A DNA stretch of 64,000 nucleotides from Carboxylicivirga sp. M1479 (GTDB taxonomy: Bacteria > Bacteroidota > Bacteroidia > Bacteroidales > Marinilabiliaceae): contig NZ_VKDE01000016.1 of the NCBI RefSeq assembly GCF_007097485.1, positions 153,348 to 217,347 of the forward strand, in the 5' to 3' direction. Shown here piece by piece: positions 28,011 through 38,098 of the stretch. Within the stretch, counting starts at the first letter, position 1. Every line of letters begins with the position of its first letter. The position numbers and the translations under genes are program-made. The notes beneath the pieces were generated by a model, which did not search any database, was not told the DNA's origin, and saw only the letters and a list, made by a program, of their open reading frames with translations.

Positions 28011-29123
28011 ATGAAAAGAATCAACTATTTCCCCACGCACCATTGTCCTCAGATATTAAGAAAAGGTGATCAGCAGCTTGCTGAAAAAGTAATCAGCAAT
28101 AAATCTAACTACATAAATTCCTTTAAAACGAACTACTTAAGGTTTATTCCTTTATTCTGCCTCATGCTTCTTTTTGCGCTTTCGGCTTGTGATATGAAAC
28201 CCAAAGTGGGTTTTTTGATTGATAGCCTGGAGGTAGAACGCTGGAGTAAAGACAAGGCTTTGTTTGAAGAAAAGGTGAATGAATTGGGTGGAATCCCATA
28301 TGTTGAAGTTGCAGGTTCGGATGCCGATAAACAATTGGAACAAGCTAAAAAACTTATAGAAGAAGGTGTGGATGTACTGGTCGTTGTTCCAGTGGATTTG
28401 GAAAAGGCAAGTGAAATAGTTAAGTATGCTCATGAACATTATGTGCCCGTAATTTCTTACGACCGATTAATAAAAAACTGTAACCTGGATTACTATATCT
28501 CAACCGATAATATCAATATTGGAGAGCTTCAGGCCAACTATCTTACAAAAATAGCTCCCAAAGGAAATTATGTTCTTATTAGTGGACCAACCACCGATTA
28601 TAATGCCTATCTACTTCATTTAGGTTGGATGAATGTGTTACAGCCCTTAATTGAAAAAGGTGATTTAACAGTTGTGCTTGATGAGTTTAGTAACTATTGG
28701 TTACCCGATGAAGCGTATCGAATATTAAGTCAATACCTGGCAGACAAAAATAATGTAGATGCCATTATATGTGGCAATGACGCTTTAGCTTCAGGAGCAT
28801 TGGCTGCATTAAAAGAACACAATAAAGACGGCAGGGTTTTATTGGCTGGTCAGGATGCCGATATACAAGCCGTTCGAAACATTGTAGCAGGCAATCAAAC
28901 CATGACTATTTATAAACCCATTGAATCATTGGCTTATGCAGCAGCCAATGCCGCCATTAAAATATCTGACGGAGAAGCTCCATCGAATATGAATATCACT
29001 GTTAATAATGGCAAACGACTTGTCCCGGCTATACTACTGCAGGCAACCATTGTTAACCGACAAAACATTAAAATGACCGTTATACAAGAAGGCTATATAG
29101 GAGAGCAGGATATATTCAAATAG
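28011..29123 (+). CDS. Sugar-binding periplasmic lipoprotein (XylF/RbsB-like)
   Basis: 370 residues. The N-terminus is unusually long: about 40 polar residues precede the hydrophobic segment and lipobox FALSAC, so Cys60 would be lipidated. No better start is visible in frame. The mature part is a type 1 periplasmic-binding fold: KVGFLIDSLEVERWSKDKAL, VDVLVVVPVD, ISYDRLIKNCNLDYYISTDN, VLISGPTTDYNA and IICGNDALASGAL, closest in pattern to D-xylose-binding XylF. No ABC permease or ATPase gene is present, so it may work as a sensor or with a remote transporter. A strong terminator follows. Confidence 0.85.
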   Translation: MKRINYFPTHHCPQILRKGDQQLAEKVISNKSNYINSFKTNYLRFIPLFCLMLLFALSACDMKPKVGFLIDSLEVERWSKDKALFEEKVNELGGIPYVEVAGSDADKQLEQAKKLIEEGVDVLVVVPVDLEKASEIVKYAHEHYVPVISYDRLIKNCNLDYYISTDNINIGELQANYLTKIAPKGNYVLISGPTTDYNAYLLHLGWMNVLQPLIEKGDLTVVLDEFSNYWLPDEAYRILSQYLADKNNVDAIICGNDALASGALAALKEHNKDGRVLLAGQDADIQAVRNIVAGNQTMTIYKPIESLAYAAANAAIKISDGEAPSNMNITVNNGKRLVPAILLQATIVNRQNIKMTVIQEGYIGEQDIFK

Positions 29124-29128
29124 AAGTG

Positions 29129-29161
29129 AAAGCCATTTACACCATGTAAGTGGCTTTTTTT
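29129..29161 (+). terminator. Rho-independent terminator after the sugar-binding lipoprotein gene
   Basis: AAAGCCATTTAC (29129-29140), accat loop, GTAAGTGGCTTT (29146-29157) with one G-U pair, then a T run to 29161. Confidence 0.9.
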
Positions 29162-29175
29162 AGCACCATCAATTC

Positions 29176-29466
29176 CTATTCCAGGTGTACAACTCCCGAT
29201 CCGGTATGCTTTTGCCTAAAATGTTTGTATAAGTATTCAAAGGTAAAAGAGGTTGCTTTTATACTTTTGGAAATAAACTTTTTATCCCAGAAGAACGGTT
29301 TTTTCAGACGACTTTCCTTTAGTTGGCGTATGGCCTGTCCAATGCGCTCAACTTTTGCACTCAAGCCTTTTTTAGCAGATCCGGAATAATGATACATCGG
29401 ATCAAAAAATAAGTTCATAAACCATTCTGCCAGCATTTCAAGCAATGTACTATACCGTTCAGCCAT
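29176..29466 (-). CDS. Small hypothetical protein (96 aa)
   Basis: Begins MAERYSTLLEMLAEWFMNLF and contains a basic middle (KESRLKKPFFWDKKFISKSI). No family recognised. I prefer this strand over the overlapping plus-strand frame because it has an amphipathic, protein-like composition and its start faces the TTAAG-rich divergent regulatory region at 29467-29672. It is probably divergently transcribed from the gene at 29673. Confidence 0.5.
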   Translation of the reverse strand: MAERYSTLLEMLAEWFMNLFFDPMYHYSGSAKKGLSAKVERIGQAIRQLKESRLKKPFFWDKKFISKSIKATSFTFEYLYKHFRQKHTGSGVVHLE

Positions 29467-29672
29467 AACTTAATTTTTTACTTATTAATTTTTTAAATTC
29501 TCTGATGAGATTAGTGAATCAACAATGCAAATATCTTCTCATTTACAGCATTATAGCAATTTATTAAGTAGTTTTTATTGTTTAAAAAATTTACTTAACT
29601 CTATTAAGTGCTTAAGTTTTTACTTAATTAATTGCTTAATTTTTTGTAATTTCGCTTAACAATTAAGCATTC
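29467..29672. promoter_or_regulatory. Divergent intergenic region with many TTAAG/CTTAA half-sites
   Basis: At least nine copies of CTTAA or TTAAG in 206 bp, densest at 29596-29672 (for example ATTAAGTGCTTAAG and GCTTAACAATTAAGC). They look like repeated operator half-sites between two divergent genes. High AT content raises the chance background, so this is a candidate only. Confidence 0.4.
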
Positions 29673-30830
29673 ATGCATAACCCAAATTTTACATCTTACC
29701 AACAGCATGTGCACCCTGCAATACACCTATTGCAGCAGTGGCAAATGTTTATGAGTGGATTAGACCGGGTAATGTTGTTTTATCAATTGGATAACAAAGC
29801 ACTATTTGAGGGCTTAGAATGGAACCAGCAAACACAACAACAATTAAGCACACCCATTCAACTATCCAATGATACGATGCTTAAGCTCACACAAATTACC
29901 AAGGAAAAAAATACGCAACAGTGGACCAGTCCCGAGTTATTACCATTTGTTCAAGCGTCTAAATTAAGCTTAAGTCAATTAGACCTTTTTTCAGAAAATA
30001 ACTATTTAGTCTTACTTGTTCCGTGTACGATTAACTCAAGATCTATTCTGTCGTATTTATTTTTCAGAAATGACTGCAGTAATTTTGGCATGAGTGATAG
30101 TCATACAACATTAGATACAAGCCACAAGGCAATTATTGGTAAAATGGCCAGTAGGTTTGCACAAATGACAATTAATAACTACCAAACAACCATTGAGCAA
30201 AACAATCAATTTAAACTACAAACACAAAAACTACTAGAACACAAGTACTTAGAGGATACTGAGTCGAAAGAAAGCTTTGCTTCATGGAAAAATCAATGGA
30301 TGAGTACATACTTGTTGGAAGCAAGCAAAAGAGATGGCGTTAATTATGTTATATCACAAGAAGCAGCATTTAAGTTGATTAATTTAGACTTGAGCTATAG
30401 TGTAACTCAAGAAATAATCGACAATGCAGTTATTTACATTTGTAATCTTTACAACGTTCAACCAGGAGATGATGTTATTATCAAAGAATCATTATTGGTT
30501 ATTCCACGAATAGAACAGCAAGAAACATCAGTACCAGCAACGGAGCCAATTAATCGCCAAAGTAAAACCATTCTTTTGCTCGATCGTCTGGAAGAATCGG
30601 CTATCAGGTTACAGCAACAAGGACATAGTATCACCAGCTCCGATGTAGGTGCCAATATGCCTAAAGCAATAAGTGCTCCCGCAATTAGTGATGCTTTGCG
30701 TAAAAATAAAACACGCATTCTTAATTTATTTGAGCAATATCCTGAGCGCTGGTCAACGATAAGATCGTATTTTAAGCCGATAATTAATTTAAGCGCAAAA
30801 AAAAATCAATTCTTAAGAGCCAGTAGCTAA
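29673..30830 (+). CDS. Unrecognised 385-aa protein, possible regulator
   Basis: Soluble, no signal peptide. The N-terminal 170 residues have a GAF/PAS-like alternation of helices and strands (MSGLDRVMLFYQLDNKALF; YLVLLVPCTINSRSILSYLF). The middle (SYSVTQEIIDNAVIYICNLY...IIKESLLV, about 248-285) recalls the segment after the AAA+ domain of NtrC-type activators, but Walker motifs are absent. The C-terminus (TILLLDRLEESAIRLQQQGH, ISDALRKNKTRILNLFEQYP) could be a helix-turn-helix. Upstream TTAAG repeats would suit an autoregulated DNA-binding protein. All of this is inference. Confidence 0.6.
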   Translation: MHNPNFTSYQQHVHPAIHLLQQWQMFMSGLDRVMLFYQLDNKALFEGLEWNQQTQQQLSTPIQLSNDTMLKLTQITKEKNTQQWTSPELLPFVQASKLSLSQLDLFSENNYLVLLVPCTINSRSILSYLFFRNDCSNFGMSDSHTTLDTSHKAIIGKMASRFAQMTINNYQTTIEQNNQFKLQTQKLLEHKYLEDTESKESFASWKNQWMSTYLLEASKRDGVNYVISQEAAFKLINLDLSYSVTQEIIDNAVIYICNLYNVQPGDDVIIKESLLVIPRIEQQETSVPATEPINRQSKTILLLDRLEESAIRLQQQGHSITSSDVGANMPKAISAPAISDALRKNKTRILNLFEQYPERWSTIRSYFKPIINLSAKKNQFLRASS

Positions 30831-30881
30831 AATAATTGCCTACTATTACCTGCATATATAACACAACAATGCATAAATAAA

Positions 30882-30913
30882 TTTGGCTATATAATAGAGA
30901 TGCTCTATATTTG
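30882..30913 (+). promoter_or_regulatory. Promoter of tRNA-Lys
   Basis: TTTG (30882-30885), a 20-nt spacer, TATATTTG (30906-30913): an exact fit to the Bacteroidetes sigma consensus, ending 23 nt before the tRNA. Confidence 0.8.
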
Positions 30914-30936
30914 CAATCGCAAAAGCAAAAAAGGAA

Positions 30937-31009
30937 GACTCAGTAGCTCAGCTGGTAGAGCAACGCCCTTTTAAGGCGTGGGTCCAGGGTTCGAATCCCT
31001 GCTGAGTCA
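30937..31009 (+). tRNA. tRNA-Lys (anticodon TTT)
   Basis: 73 nt cloverleaf. Acceptor GACTCAG/CTGAGTC, D-loop AGCTCAGCTGGTAGAGC, anticodon arm ACGCC-CTTTTAA-GGCGT with TTT, T-arm CAGGG-TTCGAAT-CCCTG, discriminator A. The 3' CCA is not precisely encoded (ACCCA follows). A terminator lies 10 nt downstream. Confidence 0.97.
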
Positions 31010-31018
31010 CCCAAATTA

Positions 31019-31047
31019 AAGCTCCGATTATATCGGGGCTTTTTTTG
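31019..31047 (+). terminator. Rho-independent terminator after tRNA-Lys
   Basis: Stem AGCTCCGAT/ATCGGGGCT around a short AT loop, followed by T7. Confidence 0.9.
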
Positions 31048-31113
31048 TATCCATATGTTTCGATCTTCTTCCACTACTAAAGATAATAATGGTTTATTAG
31101 GGTTCTAATGTAA

Positions 31114-31215
31114 TACCGTTTACGAATCAAAATGGGCCTTTAGTGCATTCCATTTCTTAAGACACGTTGATTGTATTAAGGCAATATACTAGCGGATTAT
31201 GAAATATAAATGGTA
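31114..31215. repeat. MITE-like element, family B, copy 4 (inverted)
   Basis: 102 bp in opposite orientation to the copies near 12-13 kb: begins TACCGTTTACGAATCAAAAT, contains GCCTTTAGTGCATT and ACACGTTGATT, and ends AAATATAAATGGTA. It lies in the 370-bp spacer between tRNA-Lys and pyrD, which otherwise holds only terminators and two TTACAnTTGTAA motifs. Confidence 0.75.
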
Positions 31216-31325
31216 TAAGGGCGTTGAATTAAAAATAGCGTATTTATCAGAGAAGTAGTGTCATAATTTATTTGACATTACACTTGTAATAAGGATGAAT
31301 TTTACATTAATTACATTTGTAATAT

Positions 31326-31356
31326 GCAAAAAGCCCGTCATACAACGAGCTTTTTA
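31326..31356 (-). terminator. Terminator after pyrD
   Basis: Minus strand AAAAAGCTCGT-tgtatg-ACGGGCTTTTT, a short GC stem with one G-U pair followed by T5. Confidence 0.75.
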
Positions 31357-31379
31357 TTCACTTTCAAGGTTTGTTTTAT

Positions 31380-32291
31380 TTATACTTCCATAGCGCCAAT
31401 TAGGTCACTTACCTTACTGAAACCATTCTCCTGACAGTACTGCTCCAGGCCAACTACAATCTTGTCAGTCACACAAGGATCAATAAAATTGGCCGTTCCC
31501 ACTTGTATTGCAGAAGCACCAGCCAACATAAATTCGATGGCATCTGTCGTATTCATGATACCTCCCATCCCCACAATAGGTACTTTAACGGCTTGTGCCA
31601 CTTGCCAAACCATGCGCAAAGCAATTGGTTTAACAGCAGGACCAGATAAGCCACCTGTAATGGTAGATAAAATTGGTTTACGGGTTTTGGCATCAATGGC
31701 CATCCCCAATAAGGTATTGATAAGCGATATTGAATCAGCACCAGCACCTTCCACAGCAGCGCCTATTTCCGCTATATTGGTCACATTAGGTGATAACTTT
31801 ACCATTAAATGCTTTTTATACACCTTACGCACAGCCTCTACAACCGCAACGGCCGATGGACAACTGGTTCCAAAGGCCATACCACCTTCTTTTACATTAG
31901 GACATGAAATATTAAGCTCAATTCCAGGAATATGTTCCAGGTCATTAACAACTTCAGCCGTTTTAATGTAATCCTCAATTTTAGAACCAGATACATTCAC
32001 AAACATATGTGTACCATAATCCTTAATACGTGGGTAGATATGTTCGGCAAAGTAATGAACCCCTTTGTTTTGAAGCCCAACAGCATTTAACATACCCTGA
32101 GGTGTTTCAGCCATCCTTGGGTAAGCATTCCCTTCGCGGTGTTCCAATGTTGTTCCTTTGACCATAACACCACCCAGGCGACTAATATCAAAGAAATCCA
32201 TAAACTCTTCGCCATAGCCAAAAGTTCCAGAAGCTGTCATTACCGGATTCTTAAGCTCCAATCCGTTTAAATCGATCTTTAAATCTACCAT
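31380..32291 (-). CDS. pyrD: Dihydroorotate dehydrogenase B, catalytic subunit
   Basis: 303 residues, class 1B length. It oxidises dihydroorotate to orotate with FMN and passes electrons to PyrK. Seen: [13 protein letters not shown] (about 19-31), [11 protein letters not shown] (46-56), [13 protein letters not shown] with the active-site cysteine (about 126-138), [19 protein letters not shown], and [17 protein letters not shown] plus GMGGI for FMN phosphate. The cysteine rather than serine base fits class 1. It overlaps the end of pyrK by 7 bp, so the two form a translationally coupled operon. Confidence 0.95.
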   Translation of the reverse strand: MVDLKIDLNGLELKNPVMTASGTFGYGEEFMDFFDISRLGGVMVKGTTLEHREGNAYPRMAETPQGMLNAVGLQNKGVHYFAEHIYPRIKDYGTHMFVNVSGSKIEDYIKTAEVVNDLEHIPGIELNISCPNVKEGGMAFGTSCPSAVAVVEAVRKVYKKHLMVKLSPNVTNIAEIGAAVEGAGADSISLINTLLGMAIDAKTRKPILSTITGGLSGPAVKPIALRMVWQVAQAVKVPIVGMGGIMNTTDAIEFMLAGASAIQVGTANFIDPCVTDKIVVGLEQYCQENGFSKVSDLIGAMEV

Positions 32292-33055
32292 TTTAAATAT
32301 GTTGAGTCAAAAACAGGACCATCTGTACAGGTACACTTATGGCCATCTAAGGTATCGGCTACACAGCACAAACAAGCGCCAAAACCACAAGCCATATGGT
32401 TTTCTAGGGATACTTCGCATTTAATACCATGGTTTTTAGCGTATTTAGCCACGACTTTCATCATAGCCTCGGGACCACAAGTATAGATTTGATCTATTTC
32501 CGGACTTTGCGTTCGCATCACCGGATGATGAATTACAAAGCCTTTTGTACCGTGAGATCCATCCTCTGTTGTGGTGTATAATTGTCCAAGTTCACTAAAG
32601 GCATCCATGGCAATTAAACCTTCCTGCGTGCGTGCTCCTAACAAAAACTGAGGCTCAATACCATTGGCCACCAAGTGACGCCCCATATACAATAGCGGAG
32701 CAATACCGCAGCCACCACCTACTAACAAAACCCGTTTCTTTTCAGGAAGCGAAAATGAGTTACCTAAGGGATAAACCAAGTTACAGTTGTCACCTTCCTT
32801 TAATTGTCCCATTAAACGCGTGCCATCGCCAATTTCCTGAACCAATAGTTTCATCGTATTTGCCTCCATATCAACATCGTGGATGGAAATAGGGCGTCTA
32901 AGAAAGGTATTGGGTCCATTATCTACCCGCACTTCAACAAACTGTCCTGGCATCATCTCTGGCATTTGTCCCGGATGTTGGAGGGTCAAGATGACATACT
33001 CGTAATTTAAGCGTTCATTTTTAATGACCTTAAAATCGTCGATGTACTTCTTCAT
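32285..33055 (-). CDS. pyrK: Dihydroorotate dehydrogenase B, electron-transfer subunit
   Basis: 256 residues from ATG 33055 ([17 protein letters not shown]); a TTG 15 bases upstream is in frame but less likely. Ferredoxin-reductase-like: FAD-binding RRPISIHD (about 53-60), NAD-binding [18 protein letters not shown], and a C-terminal [2Fe-2S] cysteine cluster in [20 protein letters not shown] followed by CTC. It transfers electrons from PyrD to NAD+. First gene of the pyrK-pyrD pair. An inverted motif TTTACATTTGTAAA lies 41 bp upstream. Confidence 0.93.
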   Translation of the reverse strand: MKKYIDDFKVIKNERLNYEYVILTLQHPGQMPEMMPGQFVEVRVDNGPNTFLRRPISIHDVDMEANTMKLLVQEIGDGTRLMGQLKEGDNCNLVYPLGNSFSLPEKKRVLLVGGGCGIAPLLYMGRHLVANGIEPQFLLGARTQEGLIAMDAFSELGQLYTTTEDGSHGTKGFVIHHPVMRTQSPEIDQIYTCGPEAMMKVVAKYAKNHGIKCEVSLENHMACGFGACLCCVADTLDGHKCTCTDGPVFDSTYLKW

Positions 33056-33070
33056 GTATCTTATAAACAA

Positions 33071-33507
33071 TTAATAGTTCATCACTAAATAGTGCTTTAC
33101 ATTTGTAAACACCTTAAAATTGGACAAAGATACCAAAAACAATTGAATTATGAGAGATTAAGCCACTAGTTGCTAAGGAAACTGTACTAAACAACTTTAA
33201 TTCATGGCCCATATAGCATACAAACACCTATTATCAAGAGAAGATAGTAAAGATGATCGACTATTGGCTAGATTTATAGAGAATGGTGTTAAGTGCAAGT
33301 TTATTAGAGTATATGCCTTGTATAAAAGTGCTTAAAGCAGTTGAATTCGAAGCGACTGAGACATAAAGAGCCATACAGACCACTTATATCAAAGTTTAGT
33401 AAGAAATAATCAAGAACATGCCCTGTTATATATTACCTCAGCTATAAAGTTGTTTAACTATAGTGTAGATATACGATTTAATGCTGATATGTTACAGGCT
33501 TAAACAG
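33071..33507. other. Intergenic region without recognised gene
   Basis: 437 bp between pyrK and the XRE regulator gene. It contains TTTACATTTGTAAA at 33096-33109. Otherwise AT-rich, with scattered stops in all frames and nothing I can name. Confidence 0.5.
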
Positions 33508-33957
33508 CTACTCAGGTTTATACTCCGAAAATGATTTATCATTATAGAAAACCACAATCCGCTCTATCGTTTTACCTTCAGGAGCGGGTAAAATTGGCAC
33601 CTTAGTAACTGGAGTTGGTTTAGGAGCTACGTATTCAGCCACTTCCTCCTCTTTAAGCTCCTTTTTGGGCACTTTAAAGCTAGTTCTTGGCTTTTTATCA
33701 GCCATAGGGAAGCTTAATTGTTCCGTTGGCTTAAGTGCTTCTATTTGGCCATTAAGCATATTGCCCTTACCGGTTATTAACCAGTCGCCACTAATATGGG
33801 GGTAGCGCTGCAAAAGTTTATTTAGGAAGTCAAGGCTCGGTTTATTACGCCCTGATAAAATATGAGAAATACCAGATCGTTGTACCCCGATCGCATCAGC
33901 AAATTGAGATGGTGTTATATGTTCGTGCTGTATAATTGCTTCAATGCGTTCTTTCAT
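33508..33957 (-). CDS. XRE-family helix-turn-helix transcriptional regulator
   Basis: 149 residues from ATG 33957 (MKERIEAIIQHEHITPSQFA); an in-frame ATG at 33975 would add MLKLSI. The HTH_3 domain covers about residues 5-60 (SQFADAIGVQRSGISHILSG, then RNKPSLDFLNKLL), with DWLITGKGNML closing the domain as in many Bacteroidota homologues. The C-terminal part is Pro/Lys-rich and probably disordered, ending in a short strand (IERIVVFYNDKSF). Targets unknown. Minus-strand TACACTTG at about 34006-34013 could be its own -7 box. Confidence 0.9.
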   Translation of the reverse strand: MKERIEAIIQHEHITPSQFADAIGVQRSGISHILSGRNKPSLDFLNKLLQRYPHISGDWLITGKGNMLNGQIEALKPTEQLSFPMADKKPRTSFKVPKKELKEEEVAEYVAPKPTPVTKVPILPAPEGKTIERIVVFYNDKSFSEYKPE

Positions 33958-33975
33958 AATTGACAACTTTAACAT

Positions 33976-35414
33976 GGTGTATTGATGGCTGACTAACTAA
34001 TGACAAGTGTAATCAATACGCGTTGTATATATTTGTAATGATCAATTGTATTTACCTGTGACAAATGTAATCACTACAAACAATGAAAACAAATACTACA
34101 GCTTTAAATAGTACTATTAATTCATAATAAACACAGCTTAAACACCTTTCTTCATCTGCCATAGCCAAATAACAAAACACATACATAATTAATACCTTAA
34201 TTAAGGCTCATAAACAACACTGTATTAGCACTATTAAGAATAAGGATAATTACGGGGGCCAATTGGGGTTTACTTGCGCTAAGATACTTTTATAACACAC
34301 AGTAATTGCGTAAAGCACTAATAGTCAGTCATTGTATTATGTGCTTAAGTAGTAGTTTATATGTATGCTGTATTATACTGGTTACCAGCGCATAAAAAGC
34401 TACATAAAGCATATATGATACGCATTTTGTATAAATATACATACTCATCCATCGGTGATTAAAGTAGTACTTTATTAAGACTGTATTAAATATTGGATTA
34501 CAGTTAGTTAATGATAATATATAGGAAGGTGTATATGTCTGGTACATGACTGTAACTGGAAGGATGAGAACAATAGATCGCCTTAAACAAAAATACATCT
34601 ATAAACATATATCATGTCTAATTAATTACAAGTGTGCAATGATCTTGTATATTACTTTTGTAAACACCAACTCTACCCTACTCTATTTATCTATTTACTA
34701 ATGACAAGTGTAATCTACTGTAATTTTCAACTGCCCTTTTTATTGCAAGGATCTTTTAATTGTCACATGCAGGTACTCATCATAAATTACCCAATTCTCA
34801 TCTAAAACAGCTTTTTCTAAATTGCGAACAAGTATTTATGACAAAGTAAATACGTCAAGCTCCCGCCTTTAATTATTGTTAAGTATTAAATGGCCTTTTA
34901 ATTAAATGCCTTTATTTTTTAGCTAACTTAAAACAAGAGTATGTACACTTGCTCGCTCCCAGTATTATCATACTTGAGTTATTTATGGAAGTCTCTTTTT
35001 GCCACACGGTTTTTTTAGTTGCATTTTACTATTGATTAAACAAGCCAAGGTTTTTGACTGAATAGTCATTCACTGTTGCCATTGAAATGTTTATTTGTGC
35101 CGTGTTGGAAATATATTCCAAGAGAAATTGAATTAGGTGGGTGAATTAACAATGAAGCACATTGCAATAATGAAAATTAGTTCATCCAGGTAAGTTTTGA
35201 GTTATCCATAAAGCATGAACATCGTATTTATCCCGAGGAAATTGTATTTGGAATGTAAAGCCTAATGCGCATATAGAATTGGTAAGCTGATTAGATATTA
35301 GTTCATAAATCCCTAAGACACTTTGGTTGTATCATTCTTTGAATCAACAATGTTTTGTAAAATTCAATATTTGCTTTGCGAGTAGCTTAACTAGCTTACA
35401 TTCTTATATAAAGC
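33976..35414. other. 1.4-kb intergenic region, AT-rich, no supported gene
   Basis: I find no coding frame with protein-like content. It holds several variants of a TTACAnTTGT(A/C)A motif (near 34001, 34060, 34624, 34651 and 34702) and one palindrome TGACTGAATAGTCA at 35055-35068, which matches the core of the 42-bp array at 39.6 kb. The rest is unexplained. Confidence 0.5.
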
Positions 35415-35452
35415 AAAAGGGCTTGTTTCTAGCGTTAGAAACAAGCCCTTTG
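35415..35452 (-). terminator. Terminator after the first outer-membrane receptor gene
   Basis: Perfect 12-bp stem GGGCTTGTTTCT (35419-35430) / AGAAACAAGCCC (35437-35448). T-rich on both sides, so it could act in both directions. Confidence 0.85.
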
Positions 35453-35494
35453 TTTTATTTTTTGATTGATTAGATCTAATCAATATATCATGAT

Positions 35495-38098
35495 CTAGAA
35501 ATAATCATCACCAATGTGCTTCTTCTGAGCTTTTTGTTTTTTACTGTTGAACGAATAGCTGATTCCAATCTCTACTATTTGTCCCTCGTAATCATATACA
35601 TAATCGCGACGTAACAACACTTGATCGCCTTCGTAAGCTGCTGTATAACCACCTGCTTGATTAGTGCCTAATATATCCAATACCTTTGCTGAGAAAGTCC
35701 AGCCACTCAGTCTTTGAGGTTTATAATTGATGGCAGCATTCAAAGCTTGAAACTGCAAGCTCTCACCCTGTGGCGTAACTGATCCGGACTTAATGGAGTA
35801 ATCGACCGTTAATTTAAGTGGGTCCGTCATCATCCACGAGGCATTTGTTTTAATATTCCAGTTAGTACTGCGGCTATCGCGACTTTCGCCAAGCAGCTCA
35901 TCATCTGCAATAACATTGAAATCATAGAGAGAGCCACCAACAAATAACTTAACCTTACTTAGTAAATCTACATTCACACCCAATTCCGCTCCTACCGAAG
36001 TTTGATTACCTGCATTGGTATAACTTCGTAACAACACACCACCAGGATTACCCATGTCGTATGCCACACGATTAACGCGATAAATAGCATTATCAACACC
36101 TCGGTAGAAACCCGTTAGTGTCATATTGTTTTTGCCGAACTTACGTGTGTAATTTAGTTCTGCATTTAAAATATATTCAGGTTCCAACAAAGGATCACCC
36201 ATTTCGTAAATCTCCTGATGACGACGGTATAAGTACGGTGCCATATCCTTAGCTGGAGGGCGATTAATACGACGACTTGCCGCCAACGACAAACTATTCA
36301 CTTTATTTAAATCGTATTGAGCATGAAGTGTAGGGAATAAATCAAACTTACGATGTTCAAAATCCGTTTGATCAAAATCACGTCCATCGCCCACATCACT
36401 AAAGTAACCATAAACGTATTCAAAATACTCGGTGCTACTTACCGTCATCAGTTGGTCCATGTACTCAGCGCGTAAACCCAATATATAACTCAACTTACCA
36501 CTCTTTCCGTTATAATCAATGTATGCCGAGTAGATATCTCGCTTAAGGTCAATGCTATTATCGTAGCTTTCAATACTTGGATCGCCCCAATAGCCATTAC
36601 CAATAATTGTATCGTAAGCAAATGAACCATCCAATCGAACCCATTGCGGTTGAGCTCCCACATTTAGCGAGTTTCCGTTATCGTATGTATGTTGGTAATC
36701 AATTTCAAAACGGTAAGCTTCAATCGGTGTTTCATCGCTTTGAAAAGAATGAAAATCGGGTGTGTCATCGTAATAATATCGTTCGCCATCATAAGGAAAC
36801 TCCTTATTATCGATGGTTTGATCCAAATTGGATGTTTCGTAAATAAAGGATGTACGTAATTTAGAGTCATCACCTATTTTTTGAGTATAATCCACACTTA
36901 AGTTGCTAAACCATCCATCGCGATGAATATCATTTGGATTATAGATCTCTTGAAGTGTGCCTGCATAAGGATCTCCATCAGGTGCATCGGCAAAATAAGC
37001 ATCGTAAACATAATTGGCTGTACGTCCACTGGTACGTTTCGAATACTGATAATTGGCTGCCAATTCGGCATTTTCACTTAACTGATAGTTCACTCCCATA
37101 TTGGCCATCATGTTTGTATACCATTTAGGACGAGAGCCCTCACCATCAAGTACATAATAACTACCAGGGAATCCACTCACCGATTCTTCCGGATCCTGGT
37201 AAATATAAGGATCGATAATACCTCTACCTTTATTATTGCGCGATTGCATTGACAAAGCACCACTAAGCGACAATTTATCTTTATTATACATCAGGTTGAC
37301 GCTGGCATTATACCGGTTGTTATCCAGTTTTTGATGACTATACACGTCGTCCTTATTGGTCCAAGGCGTACCGCCAATCATTCCATTGGCCACAACTGAT
37401 AAACCATCAGCAGCACCTTTTTGTGTGGTGATATTAATAATCCCACCTTTACCTTGAGCATCGTAACGCGCACCTGGTACTGTAATAATTTCGACATCTT
37501 TAATCTGTTCAGCCGGAATTTGGCTTAACATATCGGAAGCATTGGTTTGTGTAGGTTTACCATTAATGTAAACTAAAAAATCGCTGGTACCTCGCACCGA
37601 TACTGTTCCTTCACCATCCACCGATACAGCAGGCAACTTGTCTAGTATATCAACCGCCGTACCACCGCTAGCTGTTGCAAAGTCTTGTGCACGATAGGTT
37701 TTACGATCAATTTTTGTCCTGACCGTTTGCGCCATTGCTTTAACCTCTACACCTTCAATTTTAACATCGGATACCGAAAGCTGAATTGCTTTTAAGTTTA
37801 CCAGACGCTCATCGTTGCTAATAGTGATATTTTTAAGTTCTCGTGACTCATATCCTAAAAATGAAATAGCGATATCGTAGTTCCCTTGCTTCAGTTCTGT
37901 CAACTTAAAGCTACCATCATCTTTGGTAACCGAACCAGTAATAATTGAGCCATTTTGCATCAACGCAATATTAGCAAAAGGAATTTCCTCATTACTATTG
38001 GCATCAACCACTTTCCCCTTAATAATTCCTGTTTGTGCATATGTTGCTAGCGATAAAAAAATAAAGCCAACAATAGCAATCATCTGTTTGTAATTCAT
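35495..38098 (-). CDS. Outer-membrane beta-barrel receptor (TonB-dependent receptor-like)
   Basis: 867 residues. Signal peptide MNYKQMIAIVGFIFLSLATYAQ. A CarboxypepD_reg-like domain (about 25-105: GIIKGKVVDANSNEEIPFAN), then a plug domain (LDKLPAVSVDGEGTVSVRGT; VEIITVPGARYDAQGKGGII), then a long C-terminal barrel of the OMP_b-brl_3 type. No SusD partner follows, so it is not a classic polysaccharide-utilisation SusC. Substrate unknown; peptide or metal uptake are family possibilities. An AraC-family regulator gene lies 101 bp upstream on the same strand, and a strong terminator follows. Confidence 0.9.
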   Translation of the reverse strand: MNYKQMIAIVGFIFLSLATYAQTGIIKGKVVDANSNEEIPFANIALMQNGSIITGSVTKDDGSFKLTELKQGNYDIAISFLGYESRELKNITISNDERLVNLKAIQLSVSDVKIEGVEVKAMAQTVRTKIDRKTYRAQDFATASGGTAVDILDKLPAVSVDGEGTVSVRGTSDFLVYINGKPTQTNASDMLSQIPAEQIKDVEIITVPGARYDAQGKGGIINITTQKGAADGLSVVANGMIGGTPWTNKDDVYSHQKLDNNRYNASVNLMYNKDKLSLSGALSMQSRNNKGRGIIDPYIYQDPEESVSGFPGSYYVLDGEGSRPKWYTNMMANMGVNYQLSENAELAANYQYSKRTSGRTANYVYDAYFADAPDGDPYAGTLQEIYNPNDIHRDGWFSNLSVDYTQKIGDDSKLRTSFIYETSNLDQTIDNKEFPYDGERYYYDDTPDFHSFQSDETPIEAYRFEIDYQHTYDNGNSLNVGAQPQWVRLDGSFAYDTIIGNGYWGDPSIESYDNSIDLKRDIYSAYIDYNGKSGKLSYILGLRAEYMDQLMTVSSTEYFEYVYGYFSDVGDGRDFDQTDFEHRKFDLFPTLHAQYDLNKVNSLSLAASRRINRPPAKDMAPYLYRRHQEIYEMGDPLLEPEYILNAELNYTRKFGKNNMTLTGFYRGVDNAIYRVNRVAYDMGNPGGVLLRSYTNAGNQTSVGAELGVNVDLLSKVKLFVGGSLYDFNVIADDELLGESRDSRSTNWNIKTNASWMMTDPLKLTVDYSIKSGSVTPQGESLQFQALNAAINYKPQRLSGWTFSAKVLDILGTNQAGGYTAAYEGDQVLLRRDYVYDYEGQIVEIGISYSFNSKKQKAQKKHIGDDYF

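Noticed and set aside
29150..29389. Plus-strand frame overlapping the 96-aa minus-strand gene
   Set aside because: It overlaps the end of the upstream gene's terminator, and its Cys/Phe-rich sequence looks like an antisense shadow.
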